Of a DNA stretch of 64,000 nt, positions 25,006 to 34,133 are shown one piece after another. A model generated the notes under the pieces. That model had not been told where the DNA came from. It did not search any database and saw only the letters and a list, made by a program, of their open reading frames with translations. Within the stretch, counting starts at the first letter, position 1, and every line of letters begins with the position of its first letter. The position numbers and the translations under genes are program-made. Origin of the DNA: DYKG01 sp964596185 (GTDB lineage Bacteria; Muiribacteriota; Ozemobacteria; Ozemobacterales; Ozemobacteraceae); assembly GCA_964596185.1 (NCBI GenBank), contig CAZQUE010000006.1:1-64000 (forward strand). Direction: 5' to 3'.

Positions 25006-27021
25006 TCAGGGTATTTTTCCGGCGATTACAAAAATGCGCCAGGCGGTCAATGCAGAAGCTAAAACCAGCATCATCAGAAGAATTTTTGCAAAAAACACTT
25101 CGCTCTCAAGACCATGCATCGACTGCATGGCAAAAAGAACGAATCCAGAAGCCCTTTTCATTGGCGAAGCAACAATCAACCAGTTTTCGCCGTCTTTTGG
25201 AGCAACAGCAAATTGTTGATTTTCAGTGGCAACGACCTTTTCGAACATATTGACGGCAAAAGGGTATTTGGCCAGTTCACCGGGATAAGGCGGCTGATCG
25301 ACCCGACGCGGCCTCATTGCCAGGCGTATCGGCGAAGCGCCTTCATTCTGATATTTCTGCACCTGCTGTTTAAGATAACGACCGGCAAAGCTTCCCGCAT
25401 CATGCCAGATTATCAGTAATTCAGGGTTCTTTTCAAACCGCCCGGTTTCGAGAAAATGGGTGAAAATGTAGAATCTTTGATTGGCCAGGCGAAACTCAAC
25501 GATCTGATCTCTTTTTTCGAATATTTTCATGAAATTCGCACGGCTTTCCGAATCCCCAAGAAGCTCACCAAGGTTTTCGGTCATGGCATCGAACATCATA
25601 TCGTTGACTCGATTGCGCCATGAGCCCGAACCCTGAGAGCGCCCGGCAAAAAGCTTCTGGCCGAGAGCGGGCAGGAATTTGGCAAGCAGGCCGCTGAAAG
25701 ATGAAGTCTGCGGGTAAGAAAATTTTATCTGACCCTTGCTGCCAAGCAAAAAGACCTGGCGAAACTTATCATCGTCGTGGAAAGAAGAAGCCATGGCCAG
25801 AATTTTGCCGTCCCCTCCATTCTTCTCCAGGTCTGCGGCAAAAACAAGGTAGTTGCGTTCAAGCTCTTTTACTGCATCGATATATTTCTCGTCGACAGCA
25901 TTTATGAAGCTGGTCAAACGATCGGAGATTTCACGGACCGCAGAGCGTTGATGCAGGTTGGCAAGAAGCAGGGCGATGACCATCATTCCAAGCATTGGCA
26001 ACGAAATTGATGCCCCAATAACGAACTTCAGCTTTTGTTGAATCCCCCATTGCGGCAAATGCCCGCCAGCAAAAAATTGAAAAAGAGCTCGAAACAATGC
26101 GACAACAGCCACAAGAAAGAGCATTCCCAGAAGAAATAAAGCTTTATCGAGATTTGATGGCAAAGAAGACCTGAAATACAATAAAGACTTCTCCGCATCG
26201 ACCGGAAGGGCCAACAGAAAACCACGAGCCAGCTCATCTTCATAAGCCAGCTCTTTGCGCATCTTAACGATCTTCTCTCGAAGGCCATCATGGCTTAAAC
26301 CGACAAGACTGAGAAACCCAGAGCTAAAAAAGTCGCGCTGGTGATTTTGCAGATTAACCAGCGCAGCGACAGAGGTTTCTCCAAGGGGCCTTCGCCGATT
26401 CTCCTCGGCAATAAGTTTTCTCAGGCCAAAGTCTACGGGAATCGCGGCGTCTTCAAAAAAAACTATCATTCCTCCTTTAAAGCGATCACCCTCGAGGTGA
26501 GAGAAAAAGGCATTCCAGTAGAACCAACCGGGCTTTCCGTTCAAGCTAACCCTGACAAGACTTGATTTTTCATTTACCAGGGTAGCTGGTTTTATTTTGC
26601 CCAAAAAAGACTCGAAAAAAGAAGAATGTTGGCTGAGCAAACTTGCCTTGCCCTCAACTTCGGGTTGAATAAGAGCCGAAAAGATTTTGCGGATAAAAAC
26701 CCGATAGGTTTCCGATTCACCTTTAAGAGGGATATGTTGCCCCTTTTCATCGAAAAAGCGAAAATTGGCGAAGCTCAACCCCTCTGCTTTAACGCGGTCA
26801 AGGAAAAGCTGAATCGATTCTGGAGTAATAATCTCTTCTGACAGCATTCCGTACATCAGGTTCAACCTTTTCTGGATAAAGCTGCTGTCCACGCCTTCCC
26901 GGCGAACAATTTCAAGCTGGCGGCGGGCCGCCGAAAAAAATTCATCAGCCTGACCGCTACGATAATAACCCCGAAAGAAGAAAAAACTTCCCAAAACCAA
27001 CACCACCGGCAAGCCCAACAA
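25006..27021 (-). CDS. Membrane sensor ending where HAMP should begin
   Basis: A ~671-residue protein with an N-terminal membrane segment (GLPVVLVLGSFFFF), an extracytoplasmic region, two central helices (LFLLGMLFLVAVVALFRALF and IGASISLPMLGMMVIALLL), a second extracytoplasmic sensor, and a last helix FAKILLMMLVLASALTAWRIF. It then stops after VIAGKIP. In the phosphatase receptor at 7009-9654 the same kind of helix is followed by PAKIGGPLKELN, the HAMP start, so this looks like a receptor with its HAMP and output domain removed. No HAMP remnant occurs in any frame before dnaG. The start is uncertain: TTG at 27021 or 27024, with the open frame extending further up without an ATG. It could be a decayed gene or a signalling partner acting through another protein. 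Confidence 0.6.
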   Translation of the reverse strand: MLGLPVVLVLGSFFFFRGYYRSGQADEFFSAARRQLEIVRREGVDSSFIQKRLNLMYGMLSEEIITPESIQLFLDRVKAEGLSFANFRFFDEKGQHIPLKGESETYRVFIRKIFSALIQPEVEGKASLLSQHSSFFESFLGKIKPATLVNEKSSLVRVSLNGKPGWFYWNAFFSHLEGDRFKGGMIVFFEDAAIPVDFGLRKLIAEENRRRPLGETSVAALVNLQNHQRDFFSSGFLSLVGLSHDGLREKIVKMRKELAYEDELARGFLLALPVDAEKSLLYFRSSLPSNLDKALFLLGMLFLVAVVALFRALFQFFAGGHLPQWGIQQKLKFVIGASISLPMLGMMVIALLLANLHQRSAVREISDRLTSFINAVDEKYIDAVKELERNYLVFAADLEKNGGDGKILAMASSFHDDDKFRQVFLLGSKGQIKFSYPQTSSFSGLLAKFLPALGQKLFAGRSQGSGSWRNRVNDMMFDAMTENLGELLGDSESRANFMKIFEKRDQIVEFRLANQRFYIFTHFLETGRFEKNPELLIIWHDAGSFAGRYLKQQVQKYQNEGASPIRLAMRPRRVDQPPYPGELAKYPFAVNMFEKVVATENQQFAVAPKDGENWLIVASPMKRASGFVLFAMQSMHGLESEVFFAKILLMMLVLASALTAWRIFVIAGKIP

Positions 27022-27114
27022 TAGGAGGGCTTCCAGCCAAAACGAACCCGATCTTTCTGTCGATTTTTCAGTTTTCAGTTGATTATTCCGAACCTTAGCT
27101 TAAATTCCTACAGA

Positions 27115-27123
27115 TGGTATAAT
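27115..27123 (+). promoter_or_regulatory. Extended -10 promoter of the TPR operon
   Basis: TGGTATAAT is a consensus extended -10. TTAGCT at 27095-27100 is a weak -35, 17 bases upstream. The leader to the ATG at 27202 would be about 70 bases. Confidence 0.6.
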
Positions 27124-27201
27124 ACTATTGAGCTGATGACAACTTAACTCTATTCTGATATATTGAAAAAAACTAAGAAATTTTTGTTTTATGAGGAACT
27201 C

Positions 27202-28233
27202 ATGAAAAAAATACTTTTTGCCATTTCAACCCTTTTAATAGCAGGGATGATTTTTTCGAACTCAAACATTTTCGCCTCTGCGCTCAATCCTGAAGCAGAT
27301 GCTTTTTATAAAAAGGCTGAGGCCGCATTTGTCGCCAAAGACCTGGCTTCTGCAGAAACAAATCTGATCGAAGCTCTGAAAATAGAGCCTGACAACGCCT
27401 TTTTTCGCTATATCCTGGGCCAGGTTCAATTCAAAAACAAAAACTATCTCGATGCCAAAGGGAACCTTGAAATAGTCGGCAGATCTCGCCCATCACCAGA
27501 CAAAGGCGATGATTACAATAAAAAGCTTAAAAGCTCCAAAAAGAAAATCAAAGAACTCCAGGAAGAATTCAACCTGGCAGGCAATGAAAAGTTCGAGCTC
27601 TATAAAAAGCACAAAGATAGCCCACAAAAATTAAAGGTAGCAGTTACCGTTTTTCAGGCGTTTCGCTTGAACCCGCCCCTGCGCTACAAAAACTTCAAGT
27701 TACTTGAATCCATTATCAAAATCTATGAAGAAGCTTTGAAAAAATCTTTTGAAGGCAGCGAATGGCAAAAGGAGCCAATGCTACAACTTGCTTTTCTTTA
27801 TGAAATCGCCAATAAAAAAGACAAGGCCGCTGAGGTCTATATGCGTGCCCTTGACTATGTTGAAGATTCAAACGAAGAATTCGTCATAACCCATAAATTT
27901 GACTACCTTAACCGCTCTAATAAAGAAAAGCTCCTCGATACAATCGAAGCCGGCGAATTCACCCGCCAGGATCTCGAAGAATTGATTGGCAGCGGTAGCC
28001 AAAAGATTTCTGAAGACGACAAAAAGAAAATTGAAGATATTATCTCCGATGCCAGAGCCAAGCTTGAAGACGCCACAACTGACGAAGAACGCGAGTCAGT
28101 GCTTGAAGAAATCAAGGCGACAATCATCGAAAAGCAGAAACGCGGCGAATTGCCCGGCCAGGAAGAACTGAAAAAGAAACTGGAAAAAGAAGGCAAGACC
28201 ATGGAAGAGTATCTCAAGGAAAAAGGCCTGTAA
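27202..28233 (+). CDS. Secreted TPR protein with charged C-terminal coil
   Basis: A 343-residue exported protein. Signal peptide MKKILFAISTLLIAGMIFSNSNIFASA; TPR-like repeats around residues 30-90 (ADAFYKKAEAAFVAKDLASAETNLIEAL and the next unit), and another pair near residues 175-230. The last ~100 residues are very rich in Lys and Glu and should form long helices. TPR repeats bind proteins; the partner is unknown. I start at the ATG at 27202, with GAGGAAC just upstream, not at the in-frame TTG at 27163. It is followed by a second TPR protein gene 45 bases later, presumably in the same transcript and pathway. Confidence 0.75.
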   Translation: MKKILFAISTLLIAGMIFSNSNIFASALNPEADAFYKKAEAAFVAKDLASAETNLIEALKIEPDNAFFRYILGQVQFKNKNYLDAKGNLEIVGRSRPSPDKGDDYNKKLKSSKKKIKELQEEFNLAGNEKFELYKKHKDSPQKLKVAVTVFQAFRLNPPLRYKNFKLLESIIKIYEEALKKSFEGSEWQKEPMLQLAFLYEIANKKDKAAEVYMRALDYVEDSNEEFVITHKFDYLNRSNKEKLLDTIEAGEFTRQDLEELIGSGSQKISEDDKKKIEDIISDARAKLEDATTDEERESVLEEIKATIIEKQKRGELPGQEELKKKLEKEGKTMEEYLKEKGL

Positions 28234-28278
28234 TTTTTGTCCGGATATCCTGCAGAAATGCCCAGAGGAGTTAGAGGT

Positions 28279-29661
28279 ATGAATCTGAGAACCGTAACAG
28301 GATTCCTGTTGTCCGCTTTTATTCTTTTGTCAGCTGTGACCGCCCATGCAACCAATGTATCTGAAACTCTAAATCAGGTTCAGCAATATTTGCGCCAGAA
28401 AGATCATCAGGCGGCCAGAAGCCTTTTAACCGATGCGCTTAAAAGCAATCGCAGCGAATACAAACTCTGGCTTGCGCTGGGCTACGTTTATGAGTCAGAG
28501 CAAAATTACGACATGGCCCTTAAGGCATTCAGATTTGCCAGTGAGCTGAAAACCAGTATTCCCGGTCTATCAGAAAGAATTATCCGCCTTCAGGAACTGG
28601 TTAAGGCCAATGCCAAGGAGATTTCAGGCTCAAATAACGACCAGCAGAATCAGACCCTGCTTGAAAAAGCCCGTTATCTGCTGGCTTTCAACAAGGAGTT
28701 GGAAGGCTATCAAACGTTTTATGAAGCGGTTGAGGCCGACCGCAGTATTCTTTCCAACGATTTTGGCTTCATCTCCAAAGGATTGGAATTCTTCAAAAAA
28801 AATCAGAGCTTGCCTGACGCCATGTTTTTCCTTGGCGCCTTCACCTATTATTCAGGCCAGTATGAAAAAGCCTCAGTCTTGCTGGAAAATTTCATCTCCT
28901 CCAGCGAAGAGTCTCCGCGCCAGGAAGACGCCAAAAGACTTTTGGCCGAGAGCCGAGAGATTCTGAAAATGGCTTTTACTGCAGAACCAGACATGAAGAA
29001 CAAGCCAGCTCAAACCAGTGTAGAGCAAAAAGTTGATACAACCAGTCAACAAATCAAAGAAATCGAGATACCCGAAACCGAGACCTTTCAGGAAAACTTT
29101 GATTCATCTTCGGGAGAATCTTTCGCAATAAATCTTGCTAAGCAACGTGCATTGAAGCTTCTGGAAGAATATGACCGTGAAACTGATACCCAGAAAAAAC
29201 TGCAAATTATCTGGCGACTTGGTTTGTTAAGGCTTCCGTTACCTGAAGTAATGGCCAAGATGGCCGAATTTTTATCTACGAATGACATCCAGACCGTTGT
29301 TTCAGCCCTGAGAGCCCTGGTCAAGATCGGCAATCCCGGGGCGCAAATCTGCGGCCCCCATATAATCAACCTTCTCGACAACGATGAATTTGTGATCCAG
29401 TGGTCAGCAATCACGACTCTTGAAGACCTGCCTCTGCTTCCCGGGCGGGCAATACCAAGACTTTTCAAGATTTACCGCAACGAAAAAAGAGCCGCACGTC
29501 AAGGCATCATAATAAGAACGATGAATGGTTATGGCCCAACCGGCATTGCGGTATTACAAAAGATGCTCGAAGACGCTACCGGTCCCAATAAGCGCCCCAT
29601 TGCCGAAATAATCAGCATTCTAACCGGCGAAAATGTTGAAACCATTTTGAGAGATAGCTAA
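28279..29661 (+). CDS. Secreted TPR and HEAT-repeat protein
   Basis: A 460-residue exported protein. Signal peptide MNLRTVTGFLLSAFILLSAVTAHA; TPR units at about residues 25-110 (LAALGY-type helix pairs such as YDMALKAFRFASEL) and 150-230, a Glu/Thr-rich linker, then HEAT-like helical repeats from about residue 310 (VVSALRALVKIGNPGAQICG, FVIQWSAITTLEDL). It is probably a scaffold in the periplasm. The start ATG at 28279 follows AGAGG. It lies between the other TPR gene and the minor-pilin operon, and may serve that export system; this is inference from position only. Confidence 0.75.
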   Translation: MNLRTVTGFLLSAFILLSAVTAHATNVSETLNQVQQYLRQKDHQAARSLLTDALKSNRSEYKLWLALGYVYESEQNYDMALKAFRFASELKTSIPGLSERIIRLQELVKANAKEISGSNNDQQNQTLLEKARYLLAFNKELEGYQTFYEAVEADRSILSNDFGFISKGLEFFKKNQSLPDAMFFLGAFTYYSGQYEKASVLLENFISSSEESPRQEDAKRLLAESREILKMAFTAEPDMKNKPAQTSVEQKVDTTSQQIKEIEIPETETFQENFDSSSGESFAINLAKQRALKLLEEYDRETDTQKKLQIIWRLGLLRLPLPEVMAKMAEFLSTNDIQTVVSALRALVKIGNPGAQICGPHIINLLDNDEFVIQWSAITTLEDLPLLPGRAIPRLFKIYRNEKRAARQGIIIRTMNGYGPTGIAVLQKMLEDATGPNKRPIAEIISILTGENVETILRDS

Positions 29662-29687
29662 GGCGGGTACAATAAAGACATATCTTC

Positions 29688-29696
29688 TGTTATAAT
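29688..29696 (+). promoter_or_regulatory. Extended -10 promoter at the start of the first minor-pilin operon
   Basis: TGTTATAAT is a consensus extended -10. Transcription would start about 29703, two bases from the ATG at 29705, which has no Shine-Dalgarno spacing. Another candidate leaderless transcript. Confidence 0.5.
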
Positions 29697-29704
29697 TGAA
29701 TAGG

Positions 29705-30358
29705 ATGTATACACACAAGAAAAGAACGGTTGGGTTTACATTGGTAGAAATACTTATTGCTTCTGCCGTGCTTTCGGTTTTCACATTCTTCGGCTACAAA
29801 GTATTCATCGCAATGTCGAGGTCTTTTCAAAAAGGAAGCTGGGCACTTGCAACACAAAACAAGCTAAGAAACGGTCTACATTTCGTTCGCGAGGAAATGC
29901 AGAAGGCAACTTACAGAACCGATGTAACCCTTGGCGGAACAGTGATTTCCGATGTTGGCTTTCAACTTAAACTAGCTTCGGCAGACACAGTGACCAGTGG
30001 CGACATCGCTCAATGGTATATATGTCTGCCATTTGTTTCAGGCGATGCTGACAGTCCTGGAGCGATTTTCAAATGTGAACTCAAACTCGAAAACGGCGTT
30101 TTACTTCTTTCAAAAGGCAAAGAACAGGGAGACGATCCATTGAACAGGGAACGGCTTCTCAACAACTACAAGGTTATCGACAACGTTGAAGAAGTTCGTA
30201 TAACTGAAGAGCCTTTCGATCCAGACAATGAAAGAATGGGAAGCATGATAACCCTAGAGATTCTTGTCAGGCACCACGATCGTGACCACTTTCCCGAAGC
30301 CCAGGTCATAGATCGCACTGGTGCCAAAGTTGAAGTCGAGGTGCTCAGGGAACTATGA
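29705..30358 (+). CDS. Prepilin-type protein (PilW/GspJ-like minor pseudopilin)
   Basis: A 217-residue protein with a class III prepilin signal. A short basic leader (MYTHKKRTVG) precedes FTLVEILIASAVLSVFTFFGYKVF; a prepilin peptidase should cut after the glycine and methylate the phenylalanine, and Glu5 of the mature protein is present. The globular part is of the size seen in PilW or GspJ minor pilins. It is the first gene of an operon of three prepilin-like proteins and one large secreted protein, and overlaps the next gene by ATGA. The assembly ATPase, platform and peptidase genes are not in the window. Confidence 0.82.
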   Translation: MYTHKKRTVGFTLVEILIASAVLSVFTFFGYKVFIAMSRSFQKGSWALATQNKLRNGLHFVREEMQKATYRTDVTLGGTVISDVGFQLKLASADTVTSGDIAQWYICLPFVSGDADSPGAIFKCELKLENGVLLLSKGKEQGDDPLNRERLLNNYKVIDNVEEVRITEEPFDPDNERMGSMITLEILVRHHDRDHFPEAQVIDRTGAKVEVEVLREL

Positions 30359-30900
30359 TCAATCGAAAAGCTCTGACTCTGGTAGAAATAATGGTGGCAG
30401 TCGCTATCCTTGGCGCCATCATTTTACCAGTGCTGGGACTTCTGGATTATTCAAACCGCGGCACCAGAGAACAGGACGTAGAAGGCATTGCCGCCAACCT
30501 TGCCAAAGAAAAGATGAACCAGCTTCTTTACGTCATCAGCCGGACAAATCTCATCGACAACAGCGGCACTGAAACGGTTGAAAACATTAAAGGCAACGAC
30601 ATTGCCTGGAAGTATGAAGTTTATGAATTTTCAAATACCGAGTTGAAATTTAAGATTCCAAAGTTTGTTTTTCATGACCCATTGGGGTGTAGTAGCGGAG
30701 TTGAAAAGACTCCTGCCTCAGTTATTGACGCTACCCCAGACGAAATGAGTATCGCGGAAATTTACCCGGCTCTTGCCGGCACCTCTCTTATGGTTGACAT
30801 TAGCATGACAGTCAGATGGAAGCTGCCGAACCAGTCAGATTATGACCCGAAAAACACTTTCAAGCTGGTTGCAAGGAGGACTTTTCTTGTTACCCACTAG
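30355..30900 (+). CDS. Prepilin-type protein (PilV/GspI-like)
   Basis: A 181-residue protein beginning MINRKALTLVEIMVAVAILGAIILP, a prepilin N-terminus in which cleavage would fall after Ala (A rather than G at -1) and Glu5 is kept. The short globular domain fits the PilV/GspI class of minor pseudopilins, which sit at the pilus tip. It starts within the ATGA overlap with the preceding gene and ends inside the 5' region of the next, so the operon is tightly coupled. Two cysteines are not visible as a clear disulfide pair. Confidence 0.8.
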   Translation: MINRKALTLVEIMVAVAILGAIILPVLGLLDYSNRGTREQDVEGIAANLAKEKMNQLLYVISRTNLIDNSGTETVENIKGNDIAWKYEVYEFSNTELKFKIPKFVFHDPLGCSSGVEKTPASVIDATPDEMSIAEIYPALAGTSLMVDISMTVRWKLPNQSDYDPKNTFKLVARRTFLVTH

Positions 30901-31459
30901 AAGAAAAATATTTCGGCCGAAAAAAGGCATGGCCATACCATTGGTATTGACGTTCTGCGTCTGCGTAATGGTATTTGCCGCGTCTCTCGCCCTGTTTCGC
31001 AAAGAATCCAAGCAACAGAATCTAAGCAGCATCCATTTCATTCAGGCAAATTTCATGGCCCAATCGGCAATTCAAATGATGTTGCTCAAGCTCAGCGCCT
31101 TCCCCCAGGAAGCCTGTGATTCCGGAGTTCTTTCATTGGGCTATTGCCCATTCAGAGGGATTATCGCCAGCTCAACATTTACAGTAAACGCATCCAGTTC
31201 AAATCCCTTAGGCCTGCGACAATTTTTTTCCGATTGCAATACGGCATCGTTTCCCCTGAAAGTCCCCGATCTTCCGGCAGATTGGGGCAGCCGAGTCAAT
31301 GGTTTCAAAGTTATCAGCGCCTACACCGACCCTGGCAAACGCCAGCTGATAATTTCGGCACAAATCACCGCTGTTGGGCAAAGCAGGCTCGATCGCGGCG
31401 GTATGGATATACGCAAAGAAGAAATGATCAAAACGGTAAAATTAACCAGAGAAAATTAG
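30887..31459 (+). CDS. PilX/GspK-like minor pilin-type protein
   Basis: A 190-residue protein with an N-terminal pilin-like helix after a basic leader: RPKKG then MAIPLVLTFCVCVMVFAASLALF. It lacks Glu5, as GspK/PilX-type tip pilins often do. Four cysteines lie in the globular part (EACDSG, GYCPF, DCN). I take the TTG at 30887 as the start because AGGAGG at 30874-30879 is seven bases away; the longer in-frame ATG at 30842 has no such site and would bury the pilin leader. It overlaps the previous gene by 14 bases, and the large secreted protein gene follows 20 bases later. Confidence 0.72.
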   Translation: MLPTRRKIFRPKKGMAIPLVLTFCVCVMVFAASLALFRKESKQQNLSSIHFIQANFMAQSAIQMMLLKLSAFPQEACDSGVLSLGYCPFRGIIASSTFTVNASSSNPLGLRQFFSDCNTASFPLKVPDLPADWGSRVNGFKVISAYTDPGKRQLIISAQITAVGQSRLDRGGMDIRKEEMIKTVKLTREN

Positions 31460-31479
31460 TTCTGTCAGGAGGACCAATT

Positions 31480-34068
31480 ATGTTGTCTAAGAGGAAGTAT
31501 CTTTATCTGTTTTTATTGGCCCTTGTATTTTTCCCGCTGCTGGGCGAAGCCTGCAGTCTTCCGGCAGAACCCTGCGCTGCCATTGTTCCGATTAACTCCA
31601 CCGGCGCAGACATGACCCTGGTAACCGAAGGCAACACGTTCTTTTATGTTGTCCCCCAGGGCACGACTGCCAGTTTCAAAACAGTCTGGGATCCGGCAGC
31701 ACACAACACCGGCAACGCACTACAACACGATAAGTATGAGTGGTGCACCAAAGCAGGCATTGCCTTTGAAGCAGGTACTGACAAACCAAACGGTTACGGC
31801 TATTTCCCCGCATCTGCAATGGCTGACTTTTTCGAAGTCCAGGGAAGAGGCAAAGTTGTTGAAGCTTTCACGAGAACCACCGGGGTATCAACCGCTGACG
31901 CCTTTGTTGCCGGCGACCTCGGCCCTTATCTTACCCTGTCAACCTTTGCTCAGCCAGGCCAGGAAAGTGAAGTATCGACAATCGGTGGTCAGGCTACTGC
32001 TTACCCTGATTCCGGTCTTTTCCCTCTGACCGGATTAACTGACGCACCGGTAGAACCAGCTATAGACAGCATTTTTCCCAATCATCTGAAGAAAAACTCG
32101 ATGGTACCCATAACCTACGAAGGCTCGACGAAAAACGTTTACAAGGTTTCTGACGATACTGCTATTGAAATTCACGGCGAAGGGCTCCTGATCGAAGACA
32201 TTCAAATAGATCTCACCGACATCGAGGTAACTGATTACAAAGCATATATCAGATCAGGAAATTCGGCCGCAAACATTGAAATACTTTCAACTCCATCGTT
32301 GCTACCAATTAGTGCCGATGGCGCCGATGGTATTCCCGGCCCCGACTACAGCATTACCTTCGACATCCCTTCTTATAACGGCAACAAGGAAGATTCAAAA
32401 ATCAAATTCAAGGTATGGGCACCTGGTGCGGGTTTTGAGATCACCCATATCTATTGGGCCTGGGAAGAAAGGGTTTTCAAGAAAGAATCTGAAACTCGAG
32501 TAACGACTCCGGCGGTTTATGACGCCAGCGGAACCCTTGTTACGCCTGAAGTCACAACGACAAAGGAAGTCTGGCGTCACCGTGCCGATTACAAATGCAG
32601 CGAGCAGCTTAACCTGAAAGTTATCAAACCCGCTGACGAAGCCGGCTCTACCGACTTTATCGTTTTCGACACCAAAGGCCCGATTGCTGCCAATTTCTCA
32701 GTAAACGTCGGCGATGGGTTCGCCGAAACTGGACCGACAACCATGGACTTCGAGATGATTATGCTCGACACCAACCCGTATTTCAACAAACCATTCAATG
32801 ACACCCTGGGTGGAGCAAATTTCAATCAAAGTGCGGCCAACATGAAGGTGCAGATCTATTACACTTATCCCTGCTATACCTATTCCGCCGCCAGCAATCT
32901 TGATATGAACGCTCTGAAGACCGGCGGATATGGTCTTGCCGACTTGCAAAGCCTGAGTGACAAAAAACCGATTTTCAAAAGCTACAAATTTCAACCCACC
33001 TGGGTCTGGAAAAGAGCCGAAGTATCTGATGTCGTTATCTCACCGGCTACGGTTGAGAAAAAGAATTCGGACAACCGACTGGTTGGTTCATTAAATCGTG
33101 TTTCCGGAAAAGTTAAAATTCAGCAACCCCGCCCATGGCTTTTGTGCAATGGCGCAACCGCAGACACCGGAAACAGCGACCCTCTGCCCAAGTTCAAACT
33201 CTTCGCCATCGCCAAAGACTCTCAGGGCAATGATGGTCCTGAATACCAGACGGTTTATGATGATGTTGGGGAAAGCCTCGTTCAGCCGACTGCCAACCCC
33301 GAAGTTGGCGGTGACCGCGCCTATCACCCGTCAGGAGCCTCAGACATCCCGGTTGGCGACATGCTCGACAAGTTTTCGGATGCAGGCATAGACACTTCGA
33401 GCTGGAGCAACCTTGCCTACAACAAAGCTAAAGACAAAATCGCCCCAGAAATACAGGTTGTGGTTTTCGATACAAGAACCAATAAATACCATGTTTTTGG
33501 CTCAAAAGAACATGTCGATGCCGAATTCAGTCAAATGGGCTCTGCCGCTTTCAAATCGAACTATGCTGATGCCAGCTTGAACTTGCCCTACTTCAATAAA
33601 GAAAGCCAGATCAATACAGAGCACGAATTCACCGACACCTCAGATATCAACGGGCTTTTCACAAAATACCTGAGTGACGCAAATGCCGTTTCAACAGTGA
33701 ATGACGGTTCAAATGTCGCCTTCGTATGTCAGAAAAATAACCGACTCGTGTTCTACATTCGCGCCTTTGACAACATCAACTCTGGAGTAATGGCCAAGAA
33801 CTTCGGCATTTCATCTTTGAACTGGTCTATTCAGGACAAAGAAGCTGCCTACAATGATTCTGGCTCTATTTCGCCAACTGATATGATGAGCGCAATCGAG
33901 CACGTATTCAGATTCGAAAATGCGACCAGCGGCCCAGAATACAACCTGACCGTGACTGCCAAGGATTACTCTGACAATGAAAGAACTTTCAAGCTTGAAA
34001 TCGTTGTCATGGGTCGCACACTTGACATCAGAACTCTTGAAGAAAGAAGAAACCGGTTTAACGACTGA
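31480..34068 (+). CDS. Large secreted protein of the minor-pilin operon, unknown family
   Basis: An 862-residue protein with a signal peptide (MLSKRKYLYLFLLALVFFPLLGEA) and no membrane segment after it. I do not recognise a family. Composition (many Asp, Asn, Thr, Ser; beta-rich stretches such as YNLTVTAKDYSDNERTFKLEIVV at the C-terminus) suggests several Ig-like or cadherin-like beta domains. It is the last gene of an operon with PilW-, PilV- and PilX-like proteins, the place that PilY1 takes in type IV pilus operons, so a tip adhesin role is a reasonable inference. The ATG at 31480 follows AGGAGGA; the longer open frame upstream is out-of-frame shadow of the pilin gene. Confidence 0.75.
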   Translation: MLSKRKYLYLFLLALVFFPLLGEACSLPAEPCAAIVPINSTGADMTLVTEGNTFFYVVPQGTTASFKTVWDPAAHNTGNALQHDKYEWCTKAGIAFEAGTDKPNGYGYFPASAMADFFEVQGRGKVVEAFTRTTGVSTADAFVAGDLGPYLTLSTFAQPGQESEVSTIGGQATAYPDSGLFPLTGLTDAPVEPAIDSIFPNHLKKNSMVPITYEGSTKNVYKVSDDTAIEIHGEGLLIEDIQIDLTDIEVTDYKAYIRSGNSAANIEILSTPSLLPISADGADGIPGPDYSITFDIPSYNGNKEDSKIKFKVWAPGAGFEITHIYWAWEERVFKKESETRVTTPAVYDASGTLVTPEVTTTKEVWRHRADYKCSEQLNLKVIKPADEAGSTDFIVFDTKGPIAANFSVNVGDGFAETGPTTMDFEMIMLDTNPYFNKPFNDTLGGANFNQSAANMKVQIYYTYPCYTYSAASNLDMNALKTGGYGLADLQSLSDKKPIFKSYKFQPTWVWKRAEVSDVVISPATVEKKNSDNRLVGSLNRVSGKVKIQQPRPWLLCNGATADTGNSDPLPKFKLFAIAKDSQGNDGPEYQTVYDDVGESLVQPTANPEVGGDRAYHPSGASDIPVGDMLDKFSDAGIDTSSWSNLAYNKAKDKIAPEIQVVVFDTRTNKYHVFGSKEHVDAEFSQMGSAAFKSNYADASLNLPYFNKESQINTEHEFTDTSDINGLFTKYLSDANAVSTVNDGSNVAFVCQKNNRLVFYIRAFDNINSGVMAKNFGISSLNWSIQDKEAAYNDSGSISPTDMMSAIEHVFRFENATSGPEYNLTVTAKDYSDNERTFKLEIVVMGRTLDIRTLEERRNRFND

Positions 34069-34100
34069 CAAGGACGCTTTTAATCAAAACTTAAAGAAAT

Positions 34101-34133
34101 GGTTGCCACTTGCAAAGTGGCAGCCTTTTTTTT
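34101..34133 (+). terminator. Terminator of the first minor-pilin operon
   Basis: Eleven-pair stem GGTTGCCACTT / AAGTGGCAGCC (34101-34111, 34115-34125) with a T8 tail. The convergent sugar kinase gene stops within it. Confidence 0.9.

Noticed and set aside
24950..25006. A frameshift restoring the missing HAMP domain of the sensor
   Set aside because: No frame between the stop and dnaG encodes HAMP-like sequence, so the truncation is not a simple frameshift or sequencing error.
31144..31479. An N-terminal extension of the large pilin-operon protein, giving 974 residues
   Set aside because: It overlaps the PilX-like gene in another frame, has no ribosome-binding site, and would hide the clear signal peptide that begins at 31480 behind AGGAGGA.
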